Shown piece by piece: positions 9,273 through 19,605 of a stretch of 64,000 bases of DNA (position 1 is the first letter of the stretch; every line of letters begins with the position of its first letter). The notes beneath the pieces are model-generated. The model saw only the letters and a program-made list of their open reading frames with translations. It was not told the origin of the DNA and ran no database searches. A program made the position numbers and the translations under genes. The stretch comes from Lysinibacillus sphaericus OT4b.31 (GTDB lineage Bacteria; Bacillota; Bacilli; Bacillales_A; Planococcaceae). The stretch covers positions 3,395,705-3,459,704 of the forward strand of contig NZ_KB933398.1 of assembly GCF_000392615.1 (NCBI RefSeq), read 5' to 3'.

Positions 9273-9818
9273 TTATGATGAGTGGAGATAAATATACCAC
9301 CAGTTTTGGAACATCTTTGTGATAATCGGTGTATGCTCCAGTATGAGTCCGGATAACAACGACTTCGACATTAAATTTTGAATCATATCAATTGGCAACA
9401 ATGCCAGAATATACAAAATAATAAACATAATTAAATAATTTTCAATCATGCCAAAAAGTGCTCCAAGCCAACGATTCATTGTACCTAAAACAGGTAAATA
9501 GGCAATAAAATCAAATATAGATGCCACAATTTGTAATGAAATCTTCACCGCAAAGAAAATAACCGCAAACGCAACTATACGGTAAAACGTGCGATCTAAA
9601 TCCAAGCTATCAATAACTACTCCAAGACTTCCGGAATCTGTTACGCCCGGATATGGCACCCAAAACACAAATTTCTGTGCTAATGGCTTATAATAGATAT
9701 ACGCAACAATCAGGGCAACTACAAAGCTGACAATATGCATCATTTGTACGATAAAGCCACGTTTTGCCCCAACAATTAGTCCAACCAATAGCACCAATAA
9801 TATAATTAAATCTAGCAT
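9273..9818 (-). CDS. yshB: CvpA family membrane protein YshB
   Basis: 181-residue integral membrane protein of the CvpA/colicin V production family. Four hydrophobic spans are visible (residues about 1-18, 30-48, 78-105, 120-145). ATG at 9818 lies 5 bases after the zapA stop, so the two are cotranscribed as in B. subtilis zapA-yshB. Biochemical role in Firmicutes is not defined. Confidence 0.85.
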   Translation of the reverse strand: MLDLIILLVLLVGLIVGAKRGFIVQMMHIVSFVVALIVAYIYYKPLAQKFVFWVPYPGVTDSGSLGVVIDSLDLDRTFYRIVAFAVIFFAVKISLQIVASIFDFIAYLPVLGTMNRWLGALFGMIENYLIMFIILYILALLPIDMIQNLMSKSLLSGLILEHTPIITKMFQNWWYIYLHSS

Positions 9819-9823
9819 TCACT

Positions 9824-10084
9824 TCAACCCTTTAATTTTTTCAATTCTTCTTCTAGTATTTCCATTTGCTCTTTTAAGAGTAAATAATCGTGCACCGTAT
9901 TTACTGCTGTTAGGACCGCTAATTTCGCGCTATCAAGTGAGGGATTATGTAAACTCATTTCGCGCATACGGTCATCAACAATCGAAGCGACAAGTCGCAT
10001 ATGTCCAATAGATTCAGAGCCGACCATTTTATATGTATGACCATATATTTCCACAGAAATTTTATTCTTTTCTTGATTTTCCAT
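9824..10084 (-). CDS. zapA: Cell division protein ZapA
   Basis: Z-ring-associated protein that bundles FtsZ filaments. The start is ATG 10084 (GGAGGGTGCGACT just upstream), giving 86 residues against 85 in B. subtilis; an upstream in-frame start at 10150 has no such site and adds a cysteine-rich stretch foreign to the family. N-terminal beta segment [12 protein letters not shown] followed by two helices ending in a coiled coil ([13 protein letters not shown]). Divergent from rnhC, as in B. subtilis. Confidence 0.9.
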   Translation of the reverse strand: MENQEKNKISVEIYGHTYKMVGSESIGHMRLVASIVDDRMREMSLHNPSLDSAKLAVLTAVNTVHDYLLLKEQMEILEEELKKLKG

Positions 10085-10220
10085 AGTCGCACCCTCCAAT
10101 AAAATCTTTTTGCTCACGATTTTATTCAGTAGTGAGCAACGTCCACACAAAAAAGCTATTTATTATCATACCATGAAAGGTATAAAATTGTGAACAACGA
10201 GGACAGAAAGGAACGATTAA

Positions 10221-11147
10221 ATGTCAAATATTGTACTTTTAATTTCAACAACTATGCAAAAAGAGGTAATCTCTTTTTACGCAAGCAATTTAGTAGAACG
10301 TAAAGCACCCGGGGTGGTATTCGCTGCCAAACTATCGGATACAGCCATCACTTTGTATAAATCAGGTAAATTAATGTTTCAAGGAAGCGGGGCAGATCGA
10401 GAAGCGGCACGTTGGGGTAGCGCCCAAATTGCCAATACTCCTAAATCATCATCTATTGGAGCAAAGGGTGACGTGCTACCAGACGGTTTTGCTTCAATGT
10501 CCGTTCTAGGCTCTGACGAAACGGGTACTGGCGATTATTTCGGACCCATTACAGTTGCAGCTGTTTATGTGCCTGCTTCGAAAATTGAATTAGTGAACGA
10601 GCTTGGCGTCAAAGATTCCAAAATGCTAACGGATGACTATATGCGCCGTATTGCACCAGATTTACGGGCTGCATGCGTCCATAGCGTACTTATATTGCGC
10701 AATGAAAAGTATAACGCGTTACAGGCAAAGGGCTACTCACAGGGCAAAATGAAAGCAATGATGCACAATAAAGCGCTCGGACATACACTGTCTAAAATGA
10801 CACCTGAAAAGCCTACACATATTCTCATTGACCAGTTTGCAGAACGCGGGGTTTACTACAATTATTTAAAGAATGAACAAGAAATTGTGCGAGAAAATGT
10901 GTTGTTGTCTACCAAGGCCGAACAGCTTCATGTTTCCGTTGCAACTGCTTCCATCTTGGCACGTGCCGCTTTCTTAAAGGAGATGGACCGACTAAGTGAC
11001 CTTGCTGGCGTTGAACTGTTGAAAGGGGCTTCTAGCAAGGTGGATGCATTAGCTGCACGTATATGGCGTGGACAAGGCGAAGAATTTTTACGTTCCATCA
11101 CTAAATGGCACTTTGCAAATACAGAGAAGGCGAGGAAAATAAAATAA
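10221..11147 (+). CDS. rnhC: Ribonuclease HIII
   Basis: Cleaves RNA in RNA-DNA hybrids. 308 residues: N-terminal TBP-like substrate-binding domain (1-85), then the type 2 RNase H fold with GSDETGTGDYFGP (catalytic Asp-Glu, near residue 94), DSKMLTD, LIDQF and the STKAEQLHVSVATASI segment. The Asp-Glu start of the active site distinguishes HIII from HII. ATG with AAAGGAAC upstream. Next to zapA as in B. subtilis. Confidence 0.95.
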   Translation: MSNIVLLISTTMQKEVISFYASNLVERKAPGVVFAAKLSDTAITLYKSGKLMFQGSGADREAARWGSAQIANTPKSSSIGAKGDVLPDGFASMSVLGSDETGTGDYFGPITVAAVYVPASKIELVNELGVKDSKMLTDDYMRRIAPDLRAACVHSVLILRNEKYNALQAKGYSQGKMKAMMHNKALGHTLSKMTPEKPTHILIDQFAERGVYYNYLKNEQEIVRENVLLSTKAEQLHVSVATASILARAAFLKEMDRLSDLAGVELLKGASSKVDALAARIWRGQGEEFLRSITKWHFANTEKARKIK

Positions 11148-11344
11148 AGTTTACTTGTTCAGAAAATGCATTCATGCATTCTCCCTTATAAGATTTTAGG
11201 CAGAACTTCGTTTATTCGCCAAAATTAAAAAAAAGGGCCTAGCCTATCTAAAAAGCCCTTCAAACAATAACATCTGCCTTTCTTTATGGTAAAAATAGCA
11301 TACTTGGATACCACTAAGCATGTTATTTTTACTTTTGGGACAGG

Positions 11345-11940
11345 TGAACTGCCCCTAAATTGTTAGACACCAAATCTAACGATTTAGGGGTGTTTTTTAT
11401 GGCTAATTTTACTGCCGAGGAGAAAATATTTATTGCTCGTCTTTACCTTGAGGGGAAACATAGTTATTTGGAACTTCAAGATTTATTTAAGGTTTCTTAT
11501 CAAATGATTCAAGGTTGGGTCCGTTTATATCAAGTACAAGGAGAAGAGGGATTTAAGAAATCCTATACAAGTTATTCTGCGGGATTTAAAATGGATGTAC
11601 TTAATTATATGAAGGAAACGGGTACATCCTCCTACGATGCAGCGGCTATCTTTAATATATCTTCTCCATCATTAGTTCGAACATGGCGGATAAATTTTAA
11701 TGCTGATGGATTCGATGCCCTTATTCCTAAGAAACAGAGGCGAATAGCCATGAAAAAAGAAACGCAGAAGGTAAAATTAGTAGAAGGTTCAGTTGAAGCG
11801 CTTGAAGAACGAATTAAACAACTAGAAATGGAGAATGCCTATTTAAAAAAGTTGAATGCTTTAGTTCAAATGCAGGAAAAATTACATCCAAAATCAAAGC
11901 GCAAGTAATTTATGAACTAAAGGTAATTATTGGACACTGC
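11345..11940 (+). mobile_element. Truncated IS3-family (IS150-like) element
   Basis: The left end TGAACTGCCCCTAAATTG at 11345 resembles IS150-group terminal repeats. orfA is intact; orfB survives only as about 10-20 codons in the +1 frame (KIKAQVIYELK, from about 11888). No right terminal repeat is found before IS1182-type sequence resumes, so the right part was deleted and the element cannot move by itself. Confidence 0.7.
11399..11908 (+). CDS. IS3-family transposase OrfA (helix-turn-helix subunit)
   Basis: 169-residue protein from ATG 11399 (AGGGGTG seven bases upstream). It holds two helix-turn-helix segments (residues about 14-45 with YLELQDLFKVSYQMIQGWV and about 55-90 with SSYDAAAIFNISSPSLVRTW) and a C-terminal leucine zipper (LEERIKQLEMENAYLKKL) typical of IS150/IS3 OrfA, which binds terminal repeats. 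The catalytic OrfB partner is missing, so it can only act as a DNA-binding remnant or regulator. Confidence 0.8.
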   Translation: MANFTAEEKIFIARLYLEGKHSYLELQDLFKVSYQMIQGWVRLYQVQGEEGFKKSYTSYSAGFKMDVLNYMKETGTSSYDAAAIFNISSPSLVRTWRINFNADGFDALIPKKQRRIAMKKETQKVKLVEGSVEALEERIKQLEMENAYLKKLNALVQMQEKLHPKSKRK

Positions 11941-12030
11941 AAAGTCCAAAAATGGCAGAAGATAGTTGCTCGTAGCGTACTAAACTTATTAATAGGGGCT
12001 ATTTGGTACGAATATGTCTGATAAAATGTC

Positions 12031-12068
12031 AAAAGGTATTCGGAATGTGATCATTTCGAATACCTTTT
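12031..12068. repeat. IS1182-type right-end hairpin, copy A
   Basis: AAAAGGTATTCGGAATG (12031-12047) pairs with 12052-12068 with one mismatch. A closely related hairpin is at 35154-35191. It can also serve as a transcription terminator. Confidence 0.7.
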
Positions 12069-12116
12069 GTCATCAAACTGACAGGTGTCACATCATTGTA
12101 GACACCCTTGTTTTAA

Positions 12117-14087
12117 TTATTCGTATTTAAATTGCTGAATCGATTGTTGGAGATTGTCAGACATTTCAGCAAGTGCTTCAGCTGAAGATGCGATTTCTTC
12201 CATCGTGGCAAGCTGTTCCTCTGTTGCAGCGGAAATGTTTTGTGCGCTTGCTACGTTTTCATTTGTACGTTCCAGCACAATTTCAATTCCATTTGCCACT
12301 TCGTCAGAGTGAAGTGAAATTACCTTCGCTGCTTGTGAAATTTCTCCAACTTCTTTTGTCACTTGTTGCACATTACTACGAATTTCTCCAAACGACTGCC
12401 CTGCAATAGTCGTCACTTCGATGCCTTTTACAACCTCTGCTGTCCCAATGGCCATCGACTCGACTGCTAGCTTCGTATCCTTTTGAATATAAGAAATAAT
12501 ATCTTTAATTTGCAGCGTTGACTGGGCTGACTGTTCAGCTAACTTTCTTACCTCATCGGCAACGACTGCAAAACCTTTGCCGTGTTCACCTGCTCGAGCC
12601 GCTTCTATCGCTGCATTCAATGCCAATAAGTTTGTTTGGTCAGCAATTTGCGTAATCGCTTCAACAATGTGGCCAATTTCTTGTGAACGAGTACCTAATG
12701 TTTGAACAGTGTCTTCAAGCGCGTGAACCGTTTTTTGAATGATTTGCATCTGCTCAATAGCTGTTTGAATAGTCTGATCACCTACAACCACTGCATCCAT
12801 CGATTTGTTGGACATGACATTGACCGTTTCAGCCTTGTGTGAAATGTTTTGAATCGATGAAGACATTTCTCGAACAGCATTTGTACTTTTATGGATGATT
12901 TCGGCTTGAGAATCAACAGTTCCGGCAAATATCTGGATTGACTCCACAATTTGCGTAGTGGCCCGCTTATTTTCGTCTGTGCTTATTGTAAGCTGTTCTG
13001 ACGATGAAGTTAGCAGGGTTGATTTTTCACTAACGTCACGAACAACCTCACGTAAGGAGCTAATCATTTTGTTAAATATACTAGCCAATTTACCATACTC
13101 ATCATTAGTGTTCATTTCGATAAAATTACGTAAATCTCCATCACCTACCTGCTCAGCGACAGTAGCCAGTTGTTTCAGTGGGCGGGTAATCGAACTGATG
13201 ATAAAGCCACCAATTACTCCACAGATGACTAAAGCGATCGCAATTACTAGCAAAGTTGTAGTGAAGATTGGTGCTGTGACAGCTGATACATCTGCCATAG
13301 CCATGGTGCCGATAATTTTCCAACCTGTTAGTTTATTCGTTACAAAGAATACTTGGTACTCCTTGCCATCTTCCTCTATATTAAATTGGCCTTCATTCTT
13401 GGCTTCCATCTCTTCTACATAGGAATCTTTGAGCGACTTCCCAACTTCTGAGAAGGGATCCGCGATACTAACATTGTTGGCGTTTACTAATGAAGCATAG
13501 CCGTTTTTACCAATTTTCACCGTATTTACAAGCTCAGAAATTCCCTCTAAATTCAGCCCAATCGAAATAACCCCTGAACCGTCTTTTAAGCCAGCGGAAA
13601 CTGATAATATTAATTCTCCTGTAATAGTTGATTGATATGGATCAACCATAACACTCTTACCTGGTGACTCTATTGCCTTTAAATACCAAGGTCTCGTAAA
13701 TGGATTATAATCTGGTTCAGACTCGGCATATGGAGAACGTAAAAATTTGTGCCCTTCCATTGCTAAATTGACAACGGAAACACTGCTATGTAGCGCATTA
13801 TATTTTTCTATTTCCTTTAATAGCTCGGCATCTTGCCAATCCTTATTAAAATAAGCAGCCAAATATTCGGCATCATCAAGGATGGGTGCTATTTCTTCTG
13901 AAATTAATGAATTTAATAAATCTACATTTTCGCGTGAGTTCTTACTCAATTCTGCTTGATATTGATTGGCCGCCTTCATGTATGACAATGTTCCAATTGC
14001 AAAACTTGGAATTAAAAGCGTCAATGTAAATGCCCATATTAACCGAGCACGCACGGATAAGTTTCCTCGTTTTCGATGATTTTTCAA
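12117..14087 (-). CDS. Methyl-accepting chemotaxis protein with Cache sensor
   Basis: Membrane chemoreceptor controlling CheA. 656 residues: transmembrane helix about 14-34, extracellular double-Cache ligand domain about 40-270 ([20 protein letters not shown] is the Cache signature), second helix about 275-300, HAMP, then a long cytoplasmic coiled coil with the signalling tip [19 protein letters not shown] start at 14087 with AGGAG 9 bases upstream. Ligand unknown. Not part of the conserved block; stands alone between the IS remnant and pheT. Confidence 0.9.
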   Translation of the reverse strand: MKNHRKRGNLSVRARLIWAFTLTLLIPSFAIGTLSYMKAANQYQAELSKNSRENVDLLNSLISEEIAPILDDAEYLAAYFNKDWQDAELLKEIEKYNALHSSVSVVNLAMEGHKFLRSPYAESEPDYNPFTRPWYLKAIESPGKSVMVDPYQSTITGELILSVSAGLKDGSGVISIGLNLEGISELVNTVKIGKNGYASLVNANNVSIADPFSEVGKSLKDSYVEEMEAKNEGQFNIEEDGKEYQVFFVTNKLTGWKIIGTMAMADVSAVTAPIFTTTLLVIAIALVICGVIGGFIISSITRPLKQLATVAEQVGDGDLRNFIEMNTNDEYGKLASIFNKMISSLREVVRDVSEKSTLLTSSSEQLTISTDENKRATTQIVESIQIFAGTVDSQAEIIHKSTNAVREMSSSIQNISHKAETVNVMSNKSMDAVVVGDQTIQTAIEQMQIIQKTVHALEDTVQTLGTRSQEIGHIVEAITQIADQTNLLALNAAIEAARAGEHGKGFAVVADEVRKLAEQSAQSTLQIKDIISYIQKDTKLAVESMAIGTAEVVKGIEVTTIAGQSFGEIRSNVQQVTKEVGEISQAAKVISLHSDEVANGIEIVLERTNENVASAQNISAATEEQLATMEEIASSAEALAEMSDNLQQSIQQFKYE

Positions 14088-14289
14088 AATGCTTATCTCC
14101 TCTTACTAAAATTTTCTATCCAGTTTCTACTATACACACAATAAATACGTTTGATTTATTTTTTGTTATTTCTAAATATTATTAAAAACTAAAAATGTAC
14201 TAGTTTACTGAATTAATATCAGAAATAGTTTTTCTATAAGAAACACGAACATTTTTGCTAGGAGAATAAGGTGGCGACATAACGAAGGA

Positions 14290-14430
14290 AGCGGATCGGT
14301 GCTTGCCCGTCCGCTTGTAGCGGAATATACCTATGTGGTAGGAACAATTACTTTATTTTCTTTAATAATATTCGCCTTTATTGATATGAAAATTAATTCA
14401 TTTAAACAAATAAAAAAGCTGTCTCAATGA
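14290..14430 (+). pseudogene. C-terminal fragment of an unidentified membrane protein
   Basis: An open frame without a start reads ...SVLARPLVAEYTYVVGTI then a hydrophobic stretch and a basic tail ending at TGA inside the pheT terminator. It looks like the last 45 or so residues of a membrane protein whose 5' part is gone. No family recognised. The rest of 14088-14290 is AT-rich and holds nothing I can identify. Confidence 0.3.
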
Positions 14431-14442
14431 TACTGAGACAGC
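14413..14442 (-). terminator. Terminator of pheST
   Basis: GCTGTCTCA (14418-14426) pairs perfectly with TGAGACAGC (14434-14442); on the minus strand six T residues follow. It lies 20 bases after the pheT stop. Confidence 0.85.
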
Positions 14443-14462
14443 CTTTGACTTATAATTTAAAT

Positions 14463-16880
14463 TTAACGTACTTCTGTGCCTTCAATTGTAGCGATGGCTT
14501 TTAGTACTTTATTGTGTGCTGCAACAACCTCTTCGTCTGTTAGCGTACGCTCTGGATCGAAGTACGTTAATGAGAAGGCCACTGATTTTTTGCCAGCTTC
14601 CATTTTCTCACCTTCGTACACATCGAATACACGGATGTCTTTTAACAGTTTCACGCCTGCTGAACGAATAACAGCAACTACTTCTCCTGCCGCAGTTACA
14701 CTATCCATCACAAGTGCGATATCACGCGACATAGCAGGGAAGCGTGGCACTGGTTTATAACCTAGAGGTGCTTCGTTTGTAGTAGCGTCAAGTAAGGCCA
14801 CTAAGTTCATTTCCATTACGTACGTATCTTTTACACCCCAAGTTTTTTGCTCAGCAGGGTGTAAACCACCAATAATGCCGACATGTTCGCCATCTAGTAG
14901 GATGCTTGCTGTACGACCTGGGTGTAGACCATCTACTTGTGCTTTTACGAAGGAAATACGTTCAGTAAGACCAAGCTTGCTAACAACACCTTCAACAATT
15001 CCTTTTAACACGAAGAAATCTACTTCTTTTTTCTCACCTTGCCAAGCATGGTCTAACCATTTACCCGTTAGAACTGCTGCTACATGCTCTTCCTCAAAAG
15101 GTTGACCTTCTGCTGCTTGACCAAGGAATACAGAACCAACTTCATATAAGGCCACACTGTCCGCTTTACGTGCAACGTTATATGCCGCAGCCTCAATTAA
15201 ATGTGGAATCAAGCTTTGACGAAGCGTTGAACGTTCTTCACTCATTGGCATTAATAAACGCGTTACCGATGCTGCTTTCAAAGCAAAGCGTTGTGATAAG
15301 GCTTCTGATGTTAATGAATACGTTACTGCTTGGTATAGTCCCGCACCTTCCATGTAGTTACGTACAACGCGACGGTTTGCTTGGTAAGGTGTAAGGCTAC
15401 CTACTTGGTTTGCGCCTTCTAGTAATGTCATTGGAATTTCATCGTAGCCATATAGACGTGCGATTTCTTCCACAATATCTTCTTCAATTTTAATATCCTG
15501 ACGACGTGTTGGCGCATCAATGATTAATAATCCATTTGCCGCCTCTACGCCAAATTTTAAACGCTCTAAAATTGACAGCATATCTTCTAATGAGATTTTC
15601 ATACCTAGACGCTCATTGATAAAATCTGGTGAAACAACGACACGTGCTGGTGTTTTGTCTAATTCGTCCACGATGCATGTGCCTTCTAGCACTTCTCCAC
15701 CAGCTAATTCAGCAAGTAATGCCGCAGCGCGTTCAGCTGCAGGTACAACGCGATTTGGATCGACACCTTTTTCAAAGCGTGCTGATGCATCTGAGCGTAG
15801 TCCTAAGTTACGAGAAGTTTGACGTACTGTTAAACCATCGAAGTAAGCAGATTCAATGACAACTGTTGTTGTCGTTTCTGTTACTTCAGAGTTTGCGCCG
15901 CCCATTACACCTGCAATAGCTACAGGTTCTTTGCCATTTGTAATCACTAAATCAGTCGCTTTTAATGTACGCTCCTGATCGTCTAAAGTTGTGATTTTTT
16001 CACCTTCTGTCGCTTTACGCACGACAATTTCACCGGTTGCGAGGCTATCATAGTCGAATGCATGTAACGGTTGACCATACTCCATTAAAATATAGTTCGT
16101 CACATCTACAACATTATTATGTGGACGTACACCCGCTGCCATTAAACGGTGTTGTAACCACATTGGTGATTCTGCTATTTTTACATTTTTCACGACTTTT
16201 GCCACATACATCGGATTTGCTTGTAAATCTTCTACGCGAAGTTTTAACACGTCCTGTGCTTTTTCAACTGCTGTGTTGTATGCGATTTCTGGATATTTTA
16301 CTTCTTCAGAAAGGATAGCACCGACCTCGTATGCTACACCTAGCATTGAAAGTGCATCCGAGCGGTTTGGTGTTAAACCAAGCTCTAACACCGTGTCACG
16401 TAAGCCTAAAAGTGCAAGTGCATCAGCACCCACTTCTGCGTCCGCTGGTAACACATAAATGCCCTCTGCATAAGCTTTTGGTACAAGCTTGCCTTCAACA
16501 CCTAGCTCTTGTAATGAACAAATCATACCATTCGATTCATGACCACGAAGTTTTGCTTTTTTAATTTTAATGCCACCTGGTAAATGAGCACCTGGGCGAG
16601 CAACGATGACTTTTTGACCTGCATCAACGTTAGGCGCACCACAAATAATTTGTTGTGGCTCTGCTTCACCAACGTCCACTTGGCAAATATTTAATTTGTC
16701 TGCTTCAGGATGTTTTTCTTTTGATACGACATGGCCTACAACGACTTTATCCATACCGCTCGCACGGTCGATTACTGCGTCTACCTCAATCCCAGAACGC
16801 GTAATTTTTTCTGCTAACTCTTCTGGCGCTAAGTCCTGTGTGCTGACATAATCTTTTAACCATTCTAATGATACTAACAT
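14463..16880 (-). CDS. pheT: Phenylalanyl-tRNA synthetase beta subunit
   Basis: Beta chain of the alpha2-beta2 enzyme that charges tRNA-Phe; carries tRNA-binding and editing functions. 805 residues: N-terminal EMAP-type tRNA-binding fold (about 40-150, VVGHVVSKEKHPEADKLNIC), B3/B4 editing domain about 200-390, B5 about 400-480, catalytic-like core, and the C-terminal FDX-anticodon-binding domain (YKPVPRFPAMSRDIALVM). Starts 12 bases after pheS and shares its T-box. Confidence 0.97.
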   Translation of the reverse strand: MLVSLEWLKDYVSTQDLAPEELAEKITRSGIEVDAVIDRASGMDKVVVGHVVSKEKHPEADKLNICQVDVGEAEPQQIICGAPNVDAGQKVIVARPGAHLPGGIKIKKAKLRGHESNGMICSLQELGVEGKLVPKAYAEGIYVLPADAEVGADALALLGLRDTVLELGLTPNRSDALSMLGVAYEVGAILSEEVKYPEIAYNTAVEKAQDVLKLRVEDLQANPMYVAKVVKNVKIAESPMWLQHRLMAAGVRPHNNVVDVTNYILMEYGQPLHAFDYDSLATGEIVVRKATEGEKITTLDDQERTLKATDLVITNGKEPVAIAGVMGGANSEVTETTTTVVIESAYFDGLTVRQTSRNLGLRSDASARFEKGVDPNRVVPAAERAAALLAELAGGEVLEGTCIVDELDKTPARVVVSPDFINERLGMKISLEDMLSILERLKFGVEAANGLLIIDAPTRRQDIKIEEDIVEEIARLYGYDEIPMTLLEGANQVGSLTPYQANRRVVRNYMEGAGLYQAVTYSLTSEALSQRFALKAASVTRLLMPMSEERSTLRQSLIPHLIEAAAYNVARKADSVALYEVGSVFLGQAAEGQPFEEEHVAAVLTGKWLDHAWQGEKKEVDFFVLKGIVEGVVSKLGLTERISFVKAQVDGLHPGRTASILLDGEHVGIIGGLHPAEQKTWGVKDTYVMEMNLVALLDATTNEAPLGYKPVPRFPAMSRDIALVMDSVTAAGEVVAVIRSAGVKLLKDIRVFDVYEGEKMEAGKKSVAFSLTYFDPERTLTDEEVVAAHNKVLKAIATIEGTEVR

Positions 16881-16892
16881 TTTTTGTCCCCC

Positions 16893-17930
16893 TTACGCCT
16901 CTGTTCGCTCGAATTGTGATAAGAAACGTGTGTCACTTGTATAAAAATGACGAATATCGTCGACACCGTATTTTAACATTGCTATTCGCTCTGCACCGAT
17001 ACCGAATGCAAAACCAGAAACTTTCTTCGGATCATAGCCAGCCATTTCAAGTACATTTGGATGCACCATACCTGCACCTAAAATTTCAATCCAACCAGTC
17101 CCTTTACATACGTTACAGCCTGAGCCACCGCATTTAAAGCAAGAAATATCCATTTCAACAGACGGTTCTGTGAATGGGAAGAAACTTGGACGTAGACGAA
17201 TTTCACGTTCTGCACCAAACATCTTTTTCGCCAATGTATCTAAAGTACCTTTAAGGTCACTCATACGAATATTTTCGCCAATTACTAAACCTTCAATTTG
17301 CATGAATTGGTGAGAGTGCGTAGCGTCATCATTGTCACGACGGAACACTTTCCCTGGACAAATAATACGAATCGACTCACCTTTTTTAGCTTCCATTGTA
17401 CGTGCCTGAACAGGAGACGTATGCGTACGCAGTAATATTTCCTCGGAAATATAGAACGAATCCTGCATATCACGAGCAGGGTGTCCTTTTGGTAAGTTTA
17501 ATGCTTCGAAATTATAATAATCCTTCTCAACTTCAGGCCCTTCTGCAATTTCGTAGCCCATGCCGATGAATAAATCTTCAATTTCTTCAACGACACGTGT
17601 TAACGGATGACGGTTGCCGACTTTAATTGCACGACCCGGTAATGTGACATCAATCGACTCACTTGCTAATTTTTCAGCAATCGCCGCTTCTTCCAAGACA
17701 GTCGCCTTTGCTTCCAGCACAACTGTAACATTTTCACGAACCGTATTGACCAAAGCCCCCATTTTTGGACGTTCCTCAGCAGATAATTTACCCATCCCTT
17801 TTAATAAATCAGTGATTGGTCCCTTTTTCCCTAAATAGGCTACACGTACATCATTTAACTCTTTTAAGTTTGCTGCCGCTTCAATTTTCGCTAGCGCTTC
17901 TTGCTCTAAGTGCTTTAATTGCTCTTCCAT
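16893..17930 (-). CDS. pheS: Phenylalanyl-tRNA synthetase alpha subunit
   Basis: Catalytic subunit of PheRS. 345 residues: N-terminal coiled coil (1-85) that contacts tRNA, class II motif 2 ([19 protein letters not shown]) and motif 3 ([17 protein letters not shown]), plus a four-cysteine insert [17 protein letters not shown] that likely binds zinc. ATG 17930 with GGAGG upstream. First gene of pheST, controlled by the T-box leader immediately upstream. Confidence 0.97.
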   Translation of the reverse strand: MEEQLKHLEQEALAKIEAAANLKELNDVRVAYLGKKGPITDLLKGMGKLSAEERPKMGALVNTVRENVTVVLEAKATVLEEAAIAEKLASESIDVTLPGRAIKVGNRHPLTRVVEEIEDLFIGMGYEIAEGPEVEKDYYNFEALNLPKGHPARDMQDSFYISEEILLRTHTSPVQARTMEAKKGESIRIICPGKVFRRDNDDATHSHQFMQIEGLVIGENIRMSDLKGTLDTLAKKMFGAEREIRLRPSFFPFTEPSVEMDISCFKCGGSGCNVCKGTGWIEILGAGMVHPNVLEMAGYDPKKVSGFAFGIGAERIAMLKYGVDDIRHFYTSDTRFLSQFERTEA

Positions 17931-17977
17931 GTGTTGAATCCTCCTTGTTCATGTAAATGCCCGCTTGCGCGAATGAC

Positions 17978-18245
17978 ACAAAAAAACCTCGCCCCTATAA
18001 AAGGGACGAGGACATATTCGCGGTACCACCCTAGTTATTGCACGATAAAATCCGCACAATCACTTCATTGCCATAACGACTCGATTGAAGCCGGCATACC
18101 TTTACAGCATTTCGCTGGTCCCGGTAGCTGCTCGCGGGCTGAATTCAAAACTGCATTGATACGGCGCTGGCTCTCAATCTCCGGCCTACGCTCCCTGTCG
18201 TCCATTCACAATCTTTACTACTTCCCGGTCAAAGCATTTCTTTAT
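17978..18245 (-). promoter_or_regulatory. T-box leader of pheST
   Basis: On the minus strand the canonical T-box AGGGTGGTACCGCG (18033-18020) is followed by a terminator stem CCTCGTCCCT/AGGGGCGAGG and a run of T (to 17979). The 5' part shows the stem I landmarks. A candidate UUC (Phe) specifier lies at 18143-18141 within TGAATTCAGC. Uncharged tRNA-Phe binding would favour the antiterminator. Specifier assignment is tentative; the T-box itself is clear. Confidence 0.92.
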
Positions 18246-18341
18246 ACATGATTACATTTAAAAGTGATTATACAATAATTAGCCGTTGCATTTCAAGGGT
18301 GATATGCCCGTTCTCAGCGATATTTACCGTGCTATCAGCAA

Positions 18342-19106
18342 TTACTTTACAAATCCGTACAAAACTATCCCTGTAGCAACAGCTACATTTAATGATTCAG
18401 CTTGTCCAAGTATTGGAATAACGATATTTTGATCTGTCATCGCTAACAGCTGTGGATGGATACCACTACCTTCATTACCCATCATGATAGCAAAAGCACC
18501 GTTATGTTGAATATCACTGTACAAGACAGCATCCTCATCCAGTGCCGTTCCAAACACAGGCACACCATTGTCCTGAAGCAAATCAATCCAATCCTCTAAA
18601 TCCCCACGCACTACAGGTACATGAAAATGTGAGCCCTGCGCAGAACGCAGCGTTTTAGGATTATATAAATCAGCACACCCCTTGCCAAGTATAACTGCGT
18701 CCAAACCTGCCGCATCCGCTGTACGAATCATTGTTCCAATATTACCCGGATCCTGCACCGCATCAATTAGTAACACCTTACGCCAAGAAGCCATCGTCTC
18801 TTCTTCTACAGCTGGCTGCTTACAAACCGCAAATACCCCCTGAGATGTCTCCGTTTCAGCAAACTCCTTCACCACAGCCGCTGTCACTTCCACCATTGAC
18901 ACATCATCAATCGGCCAGAGCATCGGCAAATCGACACCCTCACGCACAATTAGCTGTAGTACTTGTTCGTTATTTTTCAAAGCTTCCTCTACCAAATGGA
19001 AACCTTCAACTATAAATTCACCAGAACGCTCACGCTCTTTGCGTGTCGCCGCTAATTTCTTCCAATATTTCACTAACGCATTTTGCGTAGATTCAATTCT
19101 CTTCAT
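18342..19106 (-). CDS. ysgA: TrmH/SpoU-family RNA 2'-O-methyltransferase
   Basis: SAM-dependent RNA ribose methyltransferase of the SPOUT class; the exact rRNA or tRNA target is not known. 254 residues: N-terminal substrate-binding domain (1-100, L30-like) and C-terminal knotted fold with DAVQDPGNIGTMIRTADAAG (motif 1), IMMGNEGSGI (motif 2) and IPILGQAESLNVAVATGI (motif 3). ATG 19106. Corresponds to B. subtilis ysgA, next to pheS; its usual neighbour sspI is here about 14 kb away. Confidence 0.9.
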   Translation of the reverse strand: MKRIESTQNALVKYWKKLAATRKERERSGEFIVEGFHLVEEALKNNEQVLQLIVREGVDLPMLWPIDDVSMVEVTAAVVKEFAETETSQGVFAVCKQPAVEEETMASWRKVLLIDAVQDPGNIGTMIRTADAAGLDAVILGKGCADLYNPKTLRSAQGSHFHVPVVRGDLEDWIDLLQDNGVPVFGTALDEDAVLYSDIQHNGAFAIMMGNEGSGIHPQLLAMTDQNIVIPILGQAESLNVAVATGIVLYGFVK

Positions 19107-19605
19107 CGTTCCTCGTACCGCCTTTTTCCTATTTACTGCTCTTTATTATACCTTAGAAAATGGAGAATTTCATAGTCGTGGAGAAAAAGCTGTTTTCAAC
19201 ACTAATAACAATTTGTTAATTACAGACCTTGCTATGATTGACCAATTGAGTTAAATACCTACATATTAGCATTAACTCGATGCCATATGAGAGAAAATAA
19301 GAATCCTTTACTCGAAACCTAATTGCATACTTTATTATATTTATACATCATATATATTTATATCTACATATGAACAATGTTAAATACCTTCTCAATCTAC
19401 TTCTTAGAAGTATCTTAACTATAAGAAGGAATCAAATACGTAAATAAGCTACATTACAATGTTTAATAAATACCCTAATAAAATCAGCAGTACCTTTATG
19501 GCATAATTAGTTTTAAGCAAATTTGACAATCTCACAATATAAGTTATATTTAAGATTTATAATATTATTATACATAAAGATTTTTTAATTAAAGGAGAAT
19601 TTTTT
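19107..19605. other. AT-rich intergenic region before the defence module
   Basis: About 500 bases with no credible gene. The last 150 bases are strikingly AT-rich and carry a sigma-A-like promoter. This is where conserved gene order (ysgA-sspI in B. subtilis) breaks. I find no attachment-site repeat or integrase here. Confidence 0.5.
19523..19550 (+). promoter_or_regulatory. Sigma-A-like promoter of the methyltransferase operon
   Basis: TTGACA (19523-19528), 16-bp spacer, TATATT (19545-19550), 55 bases before the methyltransferase start. Consensus match visible; activity inferred. Confidence 0.55.

Larger units (their letters stand above)
11240..12068 (+). mobile_element. Decayed IS1182-type element interrupted by an IS3-type element (copy A)
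   Basis: Sequence 11240-11345 (from CTAAAAAG through TTTTTACTTTTGGG) is clearly homologous to the reverse complement of about 35640-35735, and 11970-12068 to the reverse complement of 35155-35255, including the AAAAGGTATTCGG hairpin. The copy at 35 kb also holds an IS1182-type transposase C-terminal fragment, so these are two ends of one element type. Here the middle is replaced by an IS3-type insertion (11345 to about 11940). Confidence 0.65.

Noticed and set aside
17919-18251. Plus-strand open frame upstream of pheS
   Set aside because: Antisense to the pheST T-box leader.
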